DNA of 8,394 nt from Limisphaerales bacterium (GTDB lineage Bacteria > Verrucomicrobiota > Verrucomicrobiia > Limisphaerales > PALSA-1396). The stretch is from positions 1-8,394 of the forward strand of contig PLJQ01000354.1 of the NCBI GenBank assembly GCA_003140275.1. The letters are read 5' to 3'. Both the position numbers and the translations under genes were made by a program. Positions within the stretch are counted from its first letter, which is position 1, and each line of letters opens with the position of its first letter. The notes beneath the pieces were generated by a model, which did not search any database, was not told the DNA's origin, and was given only the letters and a program-made list of their open reading frames with translations. Positions 1-5,865 of this stretch are shown piece by piece.

Positions 1-144
1 CTTGACCTGACGCATGATGGCGGCAACGGAGGCGGGCTTGCATTTGCCCGCGGCAAATTCCTTCCGCGATTGTTTCACGGTGGCGACGAGTTCGGCGCGA
101 CGGAGCGATTCAATCACATCCAAGGATTGAGCAAACGATGTCAT
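1..144 (-). CDS. Small antitoxin-like protein, N-terminal part only (3' end outside window)
   Basis: The ATG at 144-142 opens a frame of 48 codons that runs off the left edge with no stop. The protein begins MTSFAQSLDVIESLRRAELV and continues with a basic/acidic helical segment containing SRKEFAAGKCKPAS. An amphipathic N-terminal helix followed by a short 'F-x-x-G-K-x-x-P-x-S' turn resembles small antitoxins of type II toxin-antitoxin pairs and the short hypothetical proteins often annotated with them. That is recall of a pattern, not a family assignment. It lies 52 bp downstream of the tyrS stop on the same strand. No Shine-Dalgarno sequence precedes the ATG. The 52-bp gap holds a small 6-bp-stem hairpin without a U-run. 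If this is an antitoxin, a toxin gene would be expected just beyond the left edge. An ordinary small hypothetical protein is equally possible. Confidence 0.5.
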   Translation of the reverse strand, partial: MTSFAQSLDVIESLRRAELVATVKQSRKEFAAGKCKPASVAAIMRQVK

Positions 145-196
145 GCTTAATAACTAGCCCATTTTCTTCCGGCTGCCAACCGGAATCATGGAGGAA

Positions 197-1573
197 TCAT
201 TTCGCCGTCACGACGACGTAATTCTTTTTGCCTTTGCGGAGCAGGACGTGTTTGCAGAAAAGCAAATCGCTGGCGGTCACCGCCCGCGTGGCGCTGGTTT
301 CGCGGACGTTGTTGATGTTCACGCCGCCGCCTTCGATGTCTTTTCGCGCCTGGCCTTTGGACGGACACAGGCCGGAGTGGACGAGTAATTCCACCAGCGG
401 TATTCCCGCGCCTGCAAGCTTCGACTTTTCAATCTCCTTAGTTGGAACTTCGCCGACGATTTCGTTGAAGGTGACTTCGGATATGCCGTCGAGATTGCCG
501 CCGAAAAGAATTTCGCTGGCGCGGATTGCTTCCGCCGTGGCGCTCGGGCCATGAATCAAATCGGCCATCTCTTTCGCCAAAGCTTTCTGTGTAGATCGAG
601 TCTCTTTAGGTCGGCCAACCAATTCTTTGATTTGGGATTCGTTGAGAGTGAACGTGAAGTACTTCAGATAGCGCTCAACATCGGCATCAGAAGTGTTGAT
701 CCAGAACTGGTAGAAGCGATACACGCTGGTCTTTTTCGGATCGAGCCACACGGTACCAGCTTCGGTTTTGCCGAACTTGGCGCCGTTGGCTTTTGTGATG
801 AGCGGAAGTGTAAGTCCGTAAGCCGTTTTGCCCATTTTTTTTCGGCACAGGTCAATGCCGGTGGTGATGTTGCCCCACTGATCGCTACCGCCGATTTGCA
901 GTTCGCAGTTAAGATCGCGCGCCAGCACGTAAAAATCAAATGCTTGAAGCAGCATGTAGCTGAATTCGGTGTAGCTGATGCCCGCCTCGCGGTCTTCCAT
1001 GCGCGCACGGACGCTTTCCTTGGCGACCATCTGGTTGACGGAGAAATGTTTTCCGATGTCGCGCAGGAAATCGAGATACGAAACGCCCACCGTCCACGAA
1101 GCATTGTCCACGAGTCGCGCAGGGTTTTGTTTCGTGTCAAAGTCAAGGAGTTTGGCGAGCTGCACCTTCACGCTGGCGATGTTGCGGTCGAGGACTTCCT
1201 TCGTGAGCAACTGGCGCTCCTGCGTTTTGCCGCTGGGATCGCCGATCGAACCGGTCGCGCCGCCCGCGACGGCGATAGGATGATGACCACACAATTGAAA
1301 CCGTCGCAGCCCAAGCAGCGGAACGAGGTTGCCGACGTGCAAACTGTCAGCGGTAGGGTCGAAGCCGGCGTAAAGTGTCAGTATCTTATCCGGGTCTAAA
1401 ACGCGGAGGATTTTTGATGGTTTGATTTCATCTGGAAGAGCATCTACAGCTTGCTCTGTTTCTGCCAATTCTTTTACAACCTCTGGATACTTACTAGTAA
1501 GCTTTGGAGGTAAAAGCTCAAACGTCTGGTCTGCGATCAGACCACGCCATTCCAGTTCGTCGTAAATATTCAT
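197..1573 (-). CDS. tyrS: Tyrosyl-tRNA synthetase (TyrRS, class Ic)
   Basis: Cytoplasmic enzyme that activates tyrosine with ATP and charges tRNA-Tyr. The 458-residue protein shows the whole family pattern: N-terminal MNIYDELEWRGLI, the ATP-binding segment LYAGFDPTADSLHVGN (67-82, with HVGN as the HIGH-type signature), GGATGSIGDPSGK (104-116), the tyrosine-pocket region YTEFSYMLLQAFDF (201-214), GGSDQWGNI (228-236), and KFGKT (266-270) as the KMSKS-type loop. WLDPKKT follows at 276-282. An S4 RNA-binding domain covers about 391-455 and ends in LLRKGKKNY. The ATG at 1573 is chosen because the conserved N-terminal helix begins there. No Shine-Dalgarno sequence precedes it. The protein is longer than the roughly 420 residues usual for bacteria. 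The excess lies between T17 and L67, where E. coli and Bacillus enzymes have about 15 residues and this one has 49. DNA coding for that part is AT-rich. rpsA lies upstream, separated by a terminator. Confidence 0.97.
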   Translation of the reverse strand: MNIYDELEWRGLIADQTFELLPPKLTSKYPEVVKELAETEQAVDALPDEIKPSKILRVLDPDKILTLYAGFDPTADSLHVGNLVPLLGLRRFQLCGHHPIAVAGGATGSIGDPSGKTQERQLLTKEVLDRNIASVKVQLAKLLDFDTKQNPARLVDNASWTVGVSYLDFLRDIGKHFSVNQMVAKESVRARMEDREAGISYTEFSYMLLQAFDFYVLARDLNCELQIGGSDQWGNITTGIDLCRKKMGKTAYGLTLPLITKANGAKFGKTEAGTVWLDPKKTSVYRFYQFWINTSDADVERYLKYFTFTLNESQIKELVGRPKETRSTQKALAKEMADLIHGPSATAEAIRASEILFGGNLDGISEVTFNEIVGEVPTKEIEKSKLAGAGIPLVELLVHSGLCPSKGQARKDIEGGGVNINNVRETSATRAVTASDLLFCKHVLLRKGKKNYVVVTAK

Positions 1574-1582
1574 CCGCGCCAG

Positions 1583-1611
1583 AGGCTAGATTGCCAACGG
1601 ACAATTGCCAA
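1583..1611 (-). promoter_or_regulatory. Candidate tyrS promoter
   Basis: On the minus strand TTGGCA (1611-1606) is one mismatch from the -35 consensus and is followed after 17 bp by TAGCCT (1588-1583), a poor -10 with three of six matches. The -10 ends 9 nt before the tyrS ATG, so the transcript would have almost no leader. This agrees with the absence of a Shine-Dalgarno sequence, but the weak -10 makes it tentative. Confidence 0.25.
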
Positions 1612-1627
1612 AATAATTCTCTGAATT

Positions 1628-1678
1628 GGCAGGGCTGCGCTGCCGCGCAGCACAAATTTGAGAACGTGCAGCAGCACG
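1628..1678. repeat. REP-like palindrome, copy 1, plus adjacent small hairpin
   Basis: The core is GCTGCGC / TGCC / GCGCAGC (1634-1651): a perfect 7-bp stem with a 4-nt loop, flanked by GGCAGG on the left and ACAAA on the right. The 29 bp at 1628-1656 match 26 of 29 positions of the minus strand at 4088-4060, inside mazG. A second small hairpin, CGTGC-AGCA-GCACG, follows at 1665-1678, so the element has a two-palindrome layout like the mazG copy, although the second palindromes differ in sequence. It lies in the rpsA-tyrS gap, just downstream of the rpsA terminator. Confidence 0.7.
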
Positions 1679-1687
1679 CCCCGGCGA

Positions 1688-1720
1688 GAAACAAAACAGG
1701 CGGGCCGTTGACAGCCCGCC
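1688..1720 (-). terminator. Intrinsic terminator of rpsA
   Basis: Read on the minus strand, GGCGGGC (1720-1714) pairs perfectly with GCCCGCC (1705-1699) across an 8-nt loop and is followed by the T-rich tail TGTTTTGTTT (1698-1689). The hairpin starts 35 bp after the rpsA stop. A GC-rich stem followed by a T-rich run fits a Rho-independent terminator that separates rpsA from tyrS. Confidence 0.7.
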
Positions 1721-1754
1721 CATTTGAATCTCAATCTGGCTTTCGACTGCCCGC

Positions 1755-3413
1755 TTACCTGGTTTCGTCCGCCGCGTCGAAGGCGTGTTGGAGGGCAACG
1801 AGGTCTTCGCCGGGGCGCAAGGCATCGAGCACCGCTTGCTCGGCTTTGATCTGGTCCGGGGAGTAAGTCGCGGCCTTGATCGATAAACCGATGCGGCGGT
1901 CTGTTTTGTCAATTTTGATGACCCGGGCGGTGGTTTCCTGGCCGACTTTAAGCACGTTTTTGATTTTATCGACGCGCTCTTCGGTGATTTGCGAGATATG
2001 CACCAAACCGTCGATGTCATGCTGCAACCCGACGAAGGCCCCGAAGCTGGCCAGTTTGGTGACGTTGCCCGTGACGAGGTCGCCGACCTTGTAATACTTG
2101 TCGATGTTGCTCCACGGATCTTCGCTGAGCTGGCGGATGCCGACGGCAATGCGTTGGTTGGCCTTGTCAACTTCCAACACGATGGCTTCCACTTCGTCGC
2201 CTTTCTTGAGGACTTCAGAAGGATGATTGATTTTGCGCGTCCACGAGATGTCGGACACGTGGATCATGCCGTCGAGTCCCTCTTCCAGTTCGATGAAGGC
2301 GCCGTAACTGGTGAGATTGCGAATCTTGCCCTTGACGTGAGTGCCGGGAGGGTATTTCTCCATCGCCTTGTCCCACGGATTGGTTTCAAGCTGGCGGATG
2401 CCCAGCGAGATTTTCTGTTCTTCACGGTTGATGCCGAGCACGATGGCTTCCACTTCCTGATCCAGCTTGAGCACATCGGAGGGTTTGGCAATGCGCTTGG
2501 TCCAGGAAAGTTCCGTGACGTGAACCAGGCCCTCGACGCCGGGTTCGAGTTCGACGAACGCGCCATAGGGAACGAGGTTGACGACCCGGCCTTTGACGCG
2601 AGTGGTGACGGGGTATTTGGTTTCGATCTTGTCCCACGGGTTGGTGAGTTTCTGTTTGAGGCCGAGACTGACGCGCTCTTTCTCGAGGTTGATGTCAAGG
2701 ACGACGACGTCGATATCCTGGCCTACCTTCAGAATATCCGACGGGTGGCCGATGCGTCCCCAACTCATGTCCGTGATGTGCAGGAGGCCGTCGATGCCAT
2801 TGAGGTCGATGAAGGCGCCGAAGTCGGTGATGTTCTTGACGGTGCCCTTGCGGATGTCACCGGGCGTCATTTCGCCAAGAATTTTGGCGCGCTTGTCGCT
2901 CCGTTCCTGTTCGATGAGTTCGCGACGGGAGAGAACGATGTTCTGGCGTTCCTGATTGATCTTGACGACTTTGAAAGCGTAACTGTTCCCGACGAAGATG
3001 TTCAGGTTGCGCGGCGGGCTGACGTCGATTTGCGAGGCGGGCAGGAAGGCTTCCACGCCGATGTTGACGATCAAACCGCCTTTGACGATGGCTTTGACTT
3101 TGCCGGTGATGGTCCCGCCTTCGTTACAAATGGTGAGAATGTTGTCCCAATTCTGTTTGAACTCGGCTTTTTCCTTGGAAAGAACCACCATGCCGTCCTT
3201 GTCCTCGAGTTTTTCGATCAAGACATCAATTTGATCGCCCACCTTGACGGTCTTGATGTCCTCAAATTCATTGGCGGTGATGACACCCTCGCTTTTGTAG
3301 CCGATGTCCACGAGGACTTCCTTGGGACGGACTTCGATGATGGTACCTTTGACGATTTCGCCAGCGACAAAGCGCATGGCGCTTTGCTTCATGGCTTCTT
3401 CCATGGTGAGCAT
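1755..3413 (-). CDS. rpsA: 30S ribosomal protein S1 (six S1 domains)
   Basis: S1 binds mRNA upstream of the start codon and delivers it to the 30S subunit. The 552-residue protein has six S1 RNA-binding folds at roughly 18-82, 99-165, 184-254, 270-341, 357-428 and 442-515, the same number and nearly the same length as E. coli S1 (557). Domains 3-6 show the classic core (FGAFIDL, YGAFVEL, YGAFIEL, FGAFVGL, each followed by a GL-V/I-H-V/I/S/T stretch). Repeated NPWDK linkers occur at 258-262 and 345-349. Domains 1 and 2 are divergent, as expected for the ribosome-binding half. A short acidic tail ends the protein. The start is placed at the ATG at 3413 (MLTMEEAMKQ), where S1-like sequence begins. 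The frame stays open to 3545, but that part reads as non-protein-like leader DNA. An ATG at 3404 is the alternative. Neither start has a Shine-Dalgarno sequence, which is also true of E. coli rpsA. Confidence 0.96.
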   Translation of the reverse strand: MLTMEEAMKQSAMRFVAGEIVKGTIIEVRPKEVLVDIGYKSEGVITANEFEDIKTVKVGDQIDVLIEKLEDKDGMVVLSKEKAEFKQNWDNILTICNEGGTITGKVKAIVKGGLIVNIGVEAFLPASQIDVSPPRNLNIFVGNSYAFKVVKINQERQNIVLSRRELIEQERSDKRAKILGEMTPGDIRKGTVKNITDFGAFIDLNGIDGLLHITDMSWGRIGHPSDILKVGQDIDVVVLDINLEKERVSLGLKQKLTNPWDKIETKYPVTTRVKGRVVNLVPYGAFVELEPGVEGLVHVTELSWTKRIAKPSDVLKLDQEVEAIVLGINREEQKISLGIRQLETNPWDKAMEKYPPGTHVKGKIRNLTSYGAFIELEEGLDGMIHVSDISWTRKINHPSEVLKKGDEVEAIVLEVDKANQRIAVGIRQLSEDPWSNIDKYYKVGDLVTGNVTKLASFGAFVGLQHDIDGLVHISQITEERVDKIKNVLKVGQETTARVIKIDKTDRRIGLSIKAATYSPDQIKAEQAVLDALRPGEDLVALQHAFDAADETR

Positions 3414-3892
3414 AATGATTCTGCGATAACAACTGCGGGAGGCTTGGTCATCCCGACAAAGGGGATTCCGAAGACTCCATTGCCTAACCGCGCTTCGCTC
3501 ACGACAGTGACCGTCGAGGCAGGCGGACCAGACGTTGCAGGGCAACGGAGGTTAAGGGCTAGGTTATTGGTTAACTTTTTTTTCTCAGCCTCAATGAACT
3601 GCCACACACGCGGCGTTCAGGCAAGGGTGAGAATAGGTGGAACGGCGGGGGATGCAAGAGTTTTTTTGGAAGTGGTACAGTTTGAAAACGACGCCTTATT
3701 CCGATACTTCGATATGAATGGGGTAATACGGTGGTGGCGGATCGAAGTGTTCAGGGTTATAACGTCGCTCCGTGAGCGGTGGAAGAACCGGCGGTTTGCG
3801 AGCACCTCCAATGTCAGCCGGGTGATATTCTGGAATATCGGCCTGAAGAAAAACCGTCGAAGAAAGGAAAATGAGTCGGACGGTTTGGACGG
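3414..3892. other. 479-bp mazG-rpsA gap: rpsA leader and upstream region
   Basis: There is no confident gene here. On the rpsA side, the leader on the minus strand has a small hairpin (ATCCC at 3450-3454 with GGGAT at 3462-3466, 7-nt loop). There is also an A8 stretch within the run opposite about 3577-3586. A promoter candidate lies at 3657-3630, with an A7 tract just upstream of it. If that promoter is used, the rpsA leader is about 210 nt, enough for a regulatory structure; S1 is autoregulated in E. coli. The half next to mazG contains the start-less proline-rich frame listed separately. No rRNA, tRNA or recognisable riboswitch is visible. Confidence 0.6.
3630..3657 (-). promoter_or_regulatory. 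Candidate rpsA promoter (sigma-70 type)
   Basis: On the minus strand TTGCAT (3657-3652) and TATTCT (3635-3630) are separated by 16 bp. An A7 tract (opposite T 3661-3667) lies directly upstream, like an UP element. Transcription would start near 3623 and give a leader of about 210 nt. An A-tract upstream fits a strongly expressed ribosomal gene, but the call rests on pattern alone. Confidence 0.4.
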
Positions 3893-3902
3893 TTACTTTG
3901 CC
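3696..3902 (-). other. Start-less proline-rich open frame downstream of mazG (possible gene remnant or ORF with unusual start)
   Basis: From just after an in-frame TGA at 3905-3903 to a TAA at 3698-3696 there are 68 sense codons with no ATG, GTG or TTG. The translation looks more protein-like than random intergenic DNA. A hydrophobic stretch, VRLIFLSSTVFLQA, resembles a signal-peptide core and is followed by DIPEYHPADIGG, a proline-rich part (KPPVLPPLTERRYNPEHF) and DPPPPYYPIHIEVSE at the end. It overlaps the mazG stop in another frame. It could be the 3' remnant of a small secreted protein, a gene starting at the rare ATT near 3870, or chance. I do not recognise a family. Confidence 0.2.
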
Positions 3903-4582
3903 TCACTCCGTCGCAGAGCCCGCTCGCGCTTCTTGATTTCGGCGCACAATAATTCTTCCGCGGACCAGCCACACTCTTGGGCGTATTGAGTGAGAGCAAA
4001 AAGATTTTTAGCCAATTCGGCTTTTCGGCGGGGACGCGCTACCGCGCGTCCTTTTGTATTTTGGGCTGCGCGGCAACGCAGCCCTACCGGAATATCGAAC
4101 AGTCCAGCCGTTCGCGCTTTCTTGACGAGCTTCTCCGCGCGCAAAAGAGCTGGCAGATGTTTGGGAATTCCGTCGAGCGCAGAAGGTCGGGCGTGTTTCG
4201 TTCCGTGCTTTTCGGCGTGTTTGATCTTTTCCCAGTTAGCCCAAACCTGATCGACATTCTTCACTTTGACGTTGCCGAAGACGTGCGGGTGACGCCGGAT
4301 CAACTTGTCCACGATGTGGAGACAGACCTTCTCAAAATCAAACGCGCCGCGTTCTTTCGCCAATTGACAATGAAAGACCACTTGCAGCAGCAAATCGCCC
4401 AGTTCCTCAGCCAGTTCGTGGTCATCACCAGCCTCGATGGCGTCGAGCAACTCATAGACTTCTTCCACCGCGTGCCAGCGCAGCGATTGATGATCTTGCT
4501 CGCGGTCCCACGGACAGCCGGCGGGTGAACGCAGCCGGGCCATCACGTTGAGTAAATCGTCAATTGCAGTTTTGTGTTTCAT
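3893..4582 (-). CDS. mazG: Nucleoside triphosphate pyrophosphohydrolase MazG, with altered C-terminal region
   Basis: MazG hydrolyses (d)NTPs to NMP and pyrophosphate and so cleans the nucleotide pool. The 229-residue protein starts MKHKTAIDDLLNVMARLRSP, then CPWD (23-26). It has the metal-binding pair EEVYE (40-44) and EELGD (59-63), then LLLQVVFHCQLAKE, FDF and RRHPHVFG (96-103), all as in E. coli MazG. After LPALLRAEKLVKKA (143-156), residues 164-186 are encoded by two palindromes of a REP-like element. The reading then returns to a helix, LFALTQYAQECGWSAEELL (194-212), resembling the end of the C-terminal MazG domain. The second EExxE site of the E. coli protein (263 residues) is not visible. 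The N-terminal domain looks intact, so activity is plausible. The ATG at 4582 is chosen because the frame above it (to 4645) is repeat DNA. No Shine-Dalgarno sequence is visible. proB is 108 bp upstream on the same strand. Confidence 0.93.
   Translation of the reverse strand: MKHKTAIDDLLNVMARLRSPAGCPWDREQDHQSLRWHAVEEVYELLDAIEAGDDHELAEELGDLLLQVVFHCQLAKERGAFDFEKVCLHIVDKLIRRHPHVFGNVKVKNVDQVWANWEKIKHAEKHGTKHARPSALDGIPKHLPALLRAEKLVKKARTAGLFDIPVGLRCRAAQNTKGRAVARPRRKAELAKNLFALTQYAQECGWSAEELLCAEIKKRERALRRSEAK
4032..4088. repeat. REP-like element, copy 2: two palindromes inside mazG
   Basis: Two perfect 8-bp stems lie 11 bp apart: GGACGCGC-TACC-GCGCGTCC (4032-4051) and GGGCTGCG-CGGCAA-CGCAGCCC (4063-4084). 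The minus strand of 4060-4088 matches the intergenic copy at 1628-1656 in 26 of 29 positions. Both palindromes lie within the mazG reading frame and are translated there as GLRCRAAQNTKGRAVARP. The inserted part amounts to 23 codons, a multiple of three, so the frame is kept. Confidence 0.75.
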
Positions 4583-4590
4583 TTTCGGAA

Positions 4591-4687
4591 AACATCGAAC
4601 ATTCAACATCGAACTCTGAAAACCCAACTGAATTGCATCGGACAACCACCTGGACGTTGAACGTTCGATGTTTGATATTCGATGTTC
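4591..4687. repeat. Inverted pair of TTCGATGTT repeats between proB and mazG
   Basis: The left arm 4591-4614 contains AACATCGAA and AACATCGAAC. The right arm 4663-4686 contains GTTCGATGTT and TTCGATGTT. The 10-mer at 4605-4614 pairs perfectly with 4663-4672, and the 9-mer at 4591-4599 with 4678-4686, with 5 nt of partial pairing between. The result is a 24-bp stem with a 48-nt loop. The motif TTCGATGTT thus occurs four times, two per strand. It fills most of the 108-bp gap and would lie in a proB-mazG transcript. Confidence 0.75.
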
Positions 4688-4690
4688 AAA

Positions 4691-5767
4691 CTACAAAATC
4701 ACCAGATTGTCCCGGTGGACGATTTCGACGCGCGTAAGTTGTCGTGCCTTGATCGTCGCTGAATCGAAATCGCAGATGCCACGGGCGAATTCCGTGCCAT
4801 CCTGGTCGCAAATCCGCACCACTTCGCCCGCGGCAAAGCCACCCTCGCAACGCGCGATTCCCGGCGGCAACAAGCTTTTGCCTTTCTCACGCAATGCGAG
4901 CTTCGCGCCTTCGTCCACAAACAGTGCGCCTTTCGGGTGGTGAAAGAAAGCAATCCAACGTTTACGACCCTGAAGTTTGGTTGGTTGCGGCTTGAAGATG
5001 GTGCCCTCTTCGCCTCCTGCCACAACGTCGGCGAGCACTGCTTTCTTTTTGCCCGACGCAATCACCAGCGGAATCCCGGCGCGGGAGACCATCTTGGCCG
5101 CCTGAATTTTGGAGGCCATGCCACCGACCGCCGTGGCGCTGTCCGTTCCGCCCGCCAGCTTTTCCACGGTACCGTCAATTTGCGCGATCATGGCGATGGT
5201 TTGAGGATTCGCTTTGCCGAAATTTTCGATCACGCCATCCACCGTGGTCAAAATCACGAGCAGATCAGCGGGCAACAGGCAGGCCACCAGCGCCGAGAGC
5301 TTGTCGTTGTCGCCGAATTTTAATTCGGTAAACGAGACGGCGTCGTTTTCGTTGATGATGGGAACGACTTTGTGGGCGAGCAACGAAACCAGCGTATTGC
5401 GGGCGTTGAGATGGCGTTCGTGATGTTGCAGGTCTTCGTGCGTCAGCAAAACCTGGGCAACGTGCAAATTATGTTTGGCAAACAGTTTCTCGTAAGTCGC
5501 CATAAGGCGCGACTGGCCGACCGCGGCGCACGCCTGCAGCTCCGCCAATTCGTTCGGGCGCTTTTCGTAACCGAGCACGCCCATCCCCGCGCCAACGGCG
5601 CCGGAAGTCACGAGCACGATTTCCTTGCCCGCCTGGCATTGCGCGGCGACTTGCGCCACCAACTGCTCCATCTGGGCGAGGTCGGGCTGCTTCCGGTTGT
5701 CGGTGAGGACGCCGGTGCCGAGCTTGACCACGATGCGGGTGATGTCTTTGAGCAACTCTTTTCGCAC
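4691..5767 (-). CDS. proB: Glutamate 5-kinase (AAK domain plus PUA domain)
   Basis: First step of proline synthesis: phosphorylation of L-glutamate to glutamyl-5-phosphate, which ProA then reduces. With the GTG at 5767 as start the protein has 358 residues (E. coli ProB 367). The amino-acid-kinase domain shows VVKLGTGVLT (13-22), VTSGAVGAG (53-61), AVGQSRLM (82-89), the glutamate-site motif INENDAV (138-144), GDNDKLSALVA (152-162) and GGMASKIQAA (215-224). After a linker with RKRW (268-271) comes a PUA domain (about 280-355: VDEGAK, SLLPPGI, GEVVRI, ARGICDFDS). The GTG is preferred because ProB-like sequence begins right after it. ATGs at 5836 and 5848 would add residues encoded by repeat DNA. 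No Shine-Dalgarno sequence is visible. proA is not in the window. The gene is divergent from the M42 peptidase (123-bp gap) and is followed by mazG. Confidence 0.95.
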   Translation of the reverse strand: MRKELLKDITRIVVKLGTGVLTDNRKQPDLAQMEQLVAQVAAQCQAGKEIVLVTSGAVGAGMGVLGYEKRPNELAELQACAAVGQSRLMATYEKLFAKHNLHVAQVLLTHEDLQHHERHLNARNTLVSLLAHKVVPIINENDAVSFTELKFGDNDKLSALVACLLPADLLVILTTVDGVIENFGKANPQTIAMIAQIDGTVEKLAGGTDSATAVGGMASKIQAAKMVSRAGIPLVIASGKKKAVLADVVAGGEEGTIFKPQPTKLQGRKRWIAFFHHPKGALFVDEGAKLALREKGKSLLPPGIARCEGGFAAGEVVRICDQDGTEFARGICDFDSATIKARQLTRVEIVHRDNLVIL

Positions 5768-5773
5768 GCGAAG

Positions 5774-5802
5774 GTGGTAGCAAAACGGCAGTCGAGTGTC
5801 GA
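5774..5802 (-). promoter_or_regulatory. Weak candidate proB promoter in the inverted repeat
   Basis: On the minus strand TCGACA (5802-5797, five of six matches to TTGACA) lies 17 bp before TACCAC (5779-5774, three of six matches). The latter ends 6 nt before the GTG start. The -35 falls in the left arm of the CTCGAC inverted repeat, mirroring the layout on the other strand. The -10 is weak. Confidence 0.2.
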
Positions 5803-5865
5803 GGGACCAAGGCTGGACTCGTTTTTGGCCGTGCATTTTCCGACGCACTCGACCCTCGACTCCCG
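5786..5865. repeat. Inverted pair of CTCGAC heptamer repeats in the divergent proB/peptidase promoter region
   Basis: The reverse complement of 5786-5804 (CCTCGACACTCGACTGCCG) matches 5847-5865 (ACTCGACCCTCGACTCCCG) at 16 of 19 positions. The arms are 42 bp apart. Each arm is two near-identical 7-bp units of the form CTCGACN, and a further TTCGACTT follows at 5869-5876. The pair is nearly centred in the 123-bp gap between the two divergent genes. Confidence 0.7.

Noticed and set aside
160..188. TTCCGG-TTGGCAG-CCGGAA hairpin just after tyrS
   Set aside because: A 6-bp stem followed by GAAAATGGG, not a U-run, on the tyrS transcript; too weak to call a terminator.
551..1399. A 282-codon plus-strand open frame opposite tyrS
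   Set aside because: Antisense shadow of the tyrosyl-tRNA synthetase, whose motifs are unambiguous; no family resemblance in the plus-strand translation.
3414..3545. N-terminal extension of rpsA by 44 residues
   Set aside because: The translation (Cys- and Arg-rich) does not look like S1, and the DNA reads as leader; S1-like sequence begins at 3413.
3551..3586. GTTAA...TTAAC inverted repeat followed by T8 on the plus strand, like a terminator
   Set aside because: The stem is only 5 bp and AT-rich, and no plus-strand gene lies upstream to be terminated.
3845..3886. Possible mazG terminator: AAACCGTC / GACGGTTT stem followed by TTCTTC on the minus strand
   Set aside because: The stem is 8 bp but the loop is about 20 nt, the T-run is broken by C, and the direct repeat of AACCGTCC beside it gives competing pairings.
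1989..3989. A 666-codon open frame on the plus strand
   Set aside because: It is antisense to rpsA, which has six recognisable S1 domains. The translation is a low-complexity D/F/V-rich shadow caused by rpsA codon periodicity, and its end runs through non-coding DNA.
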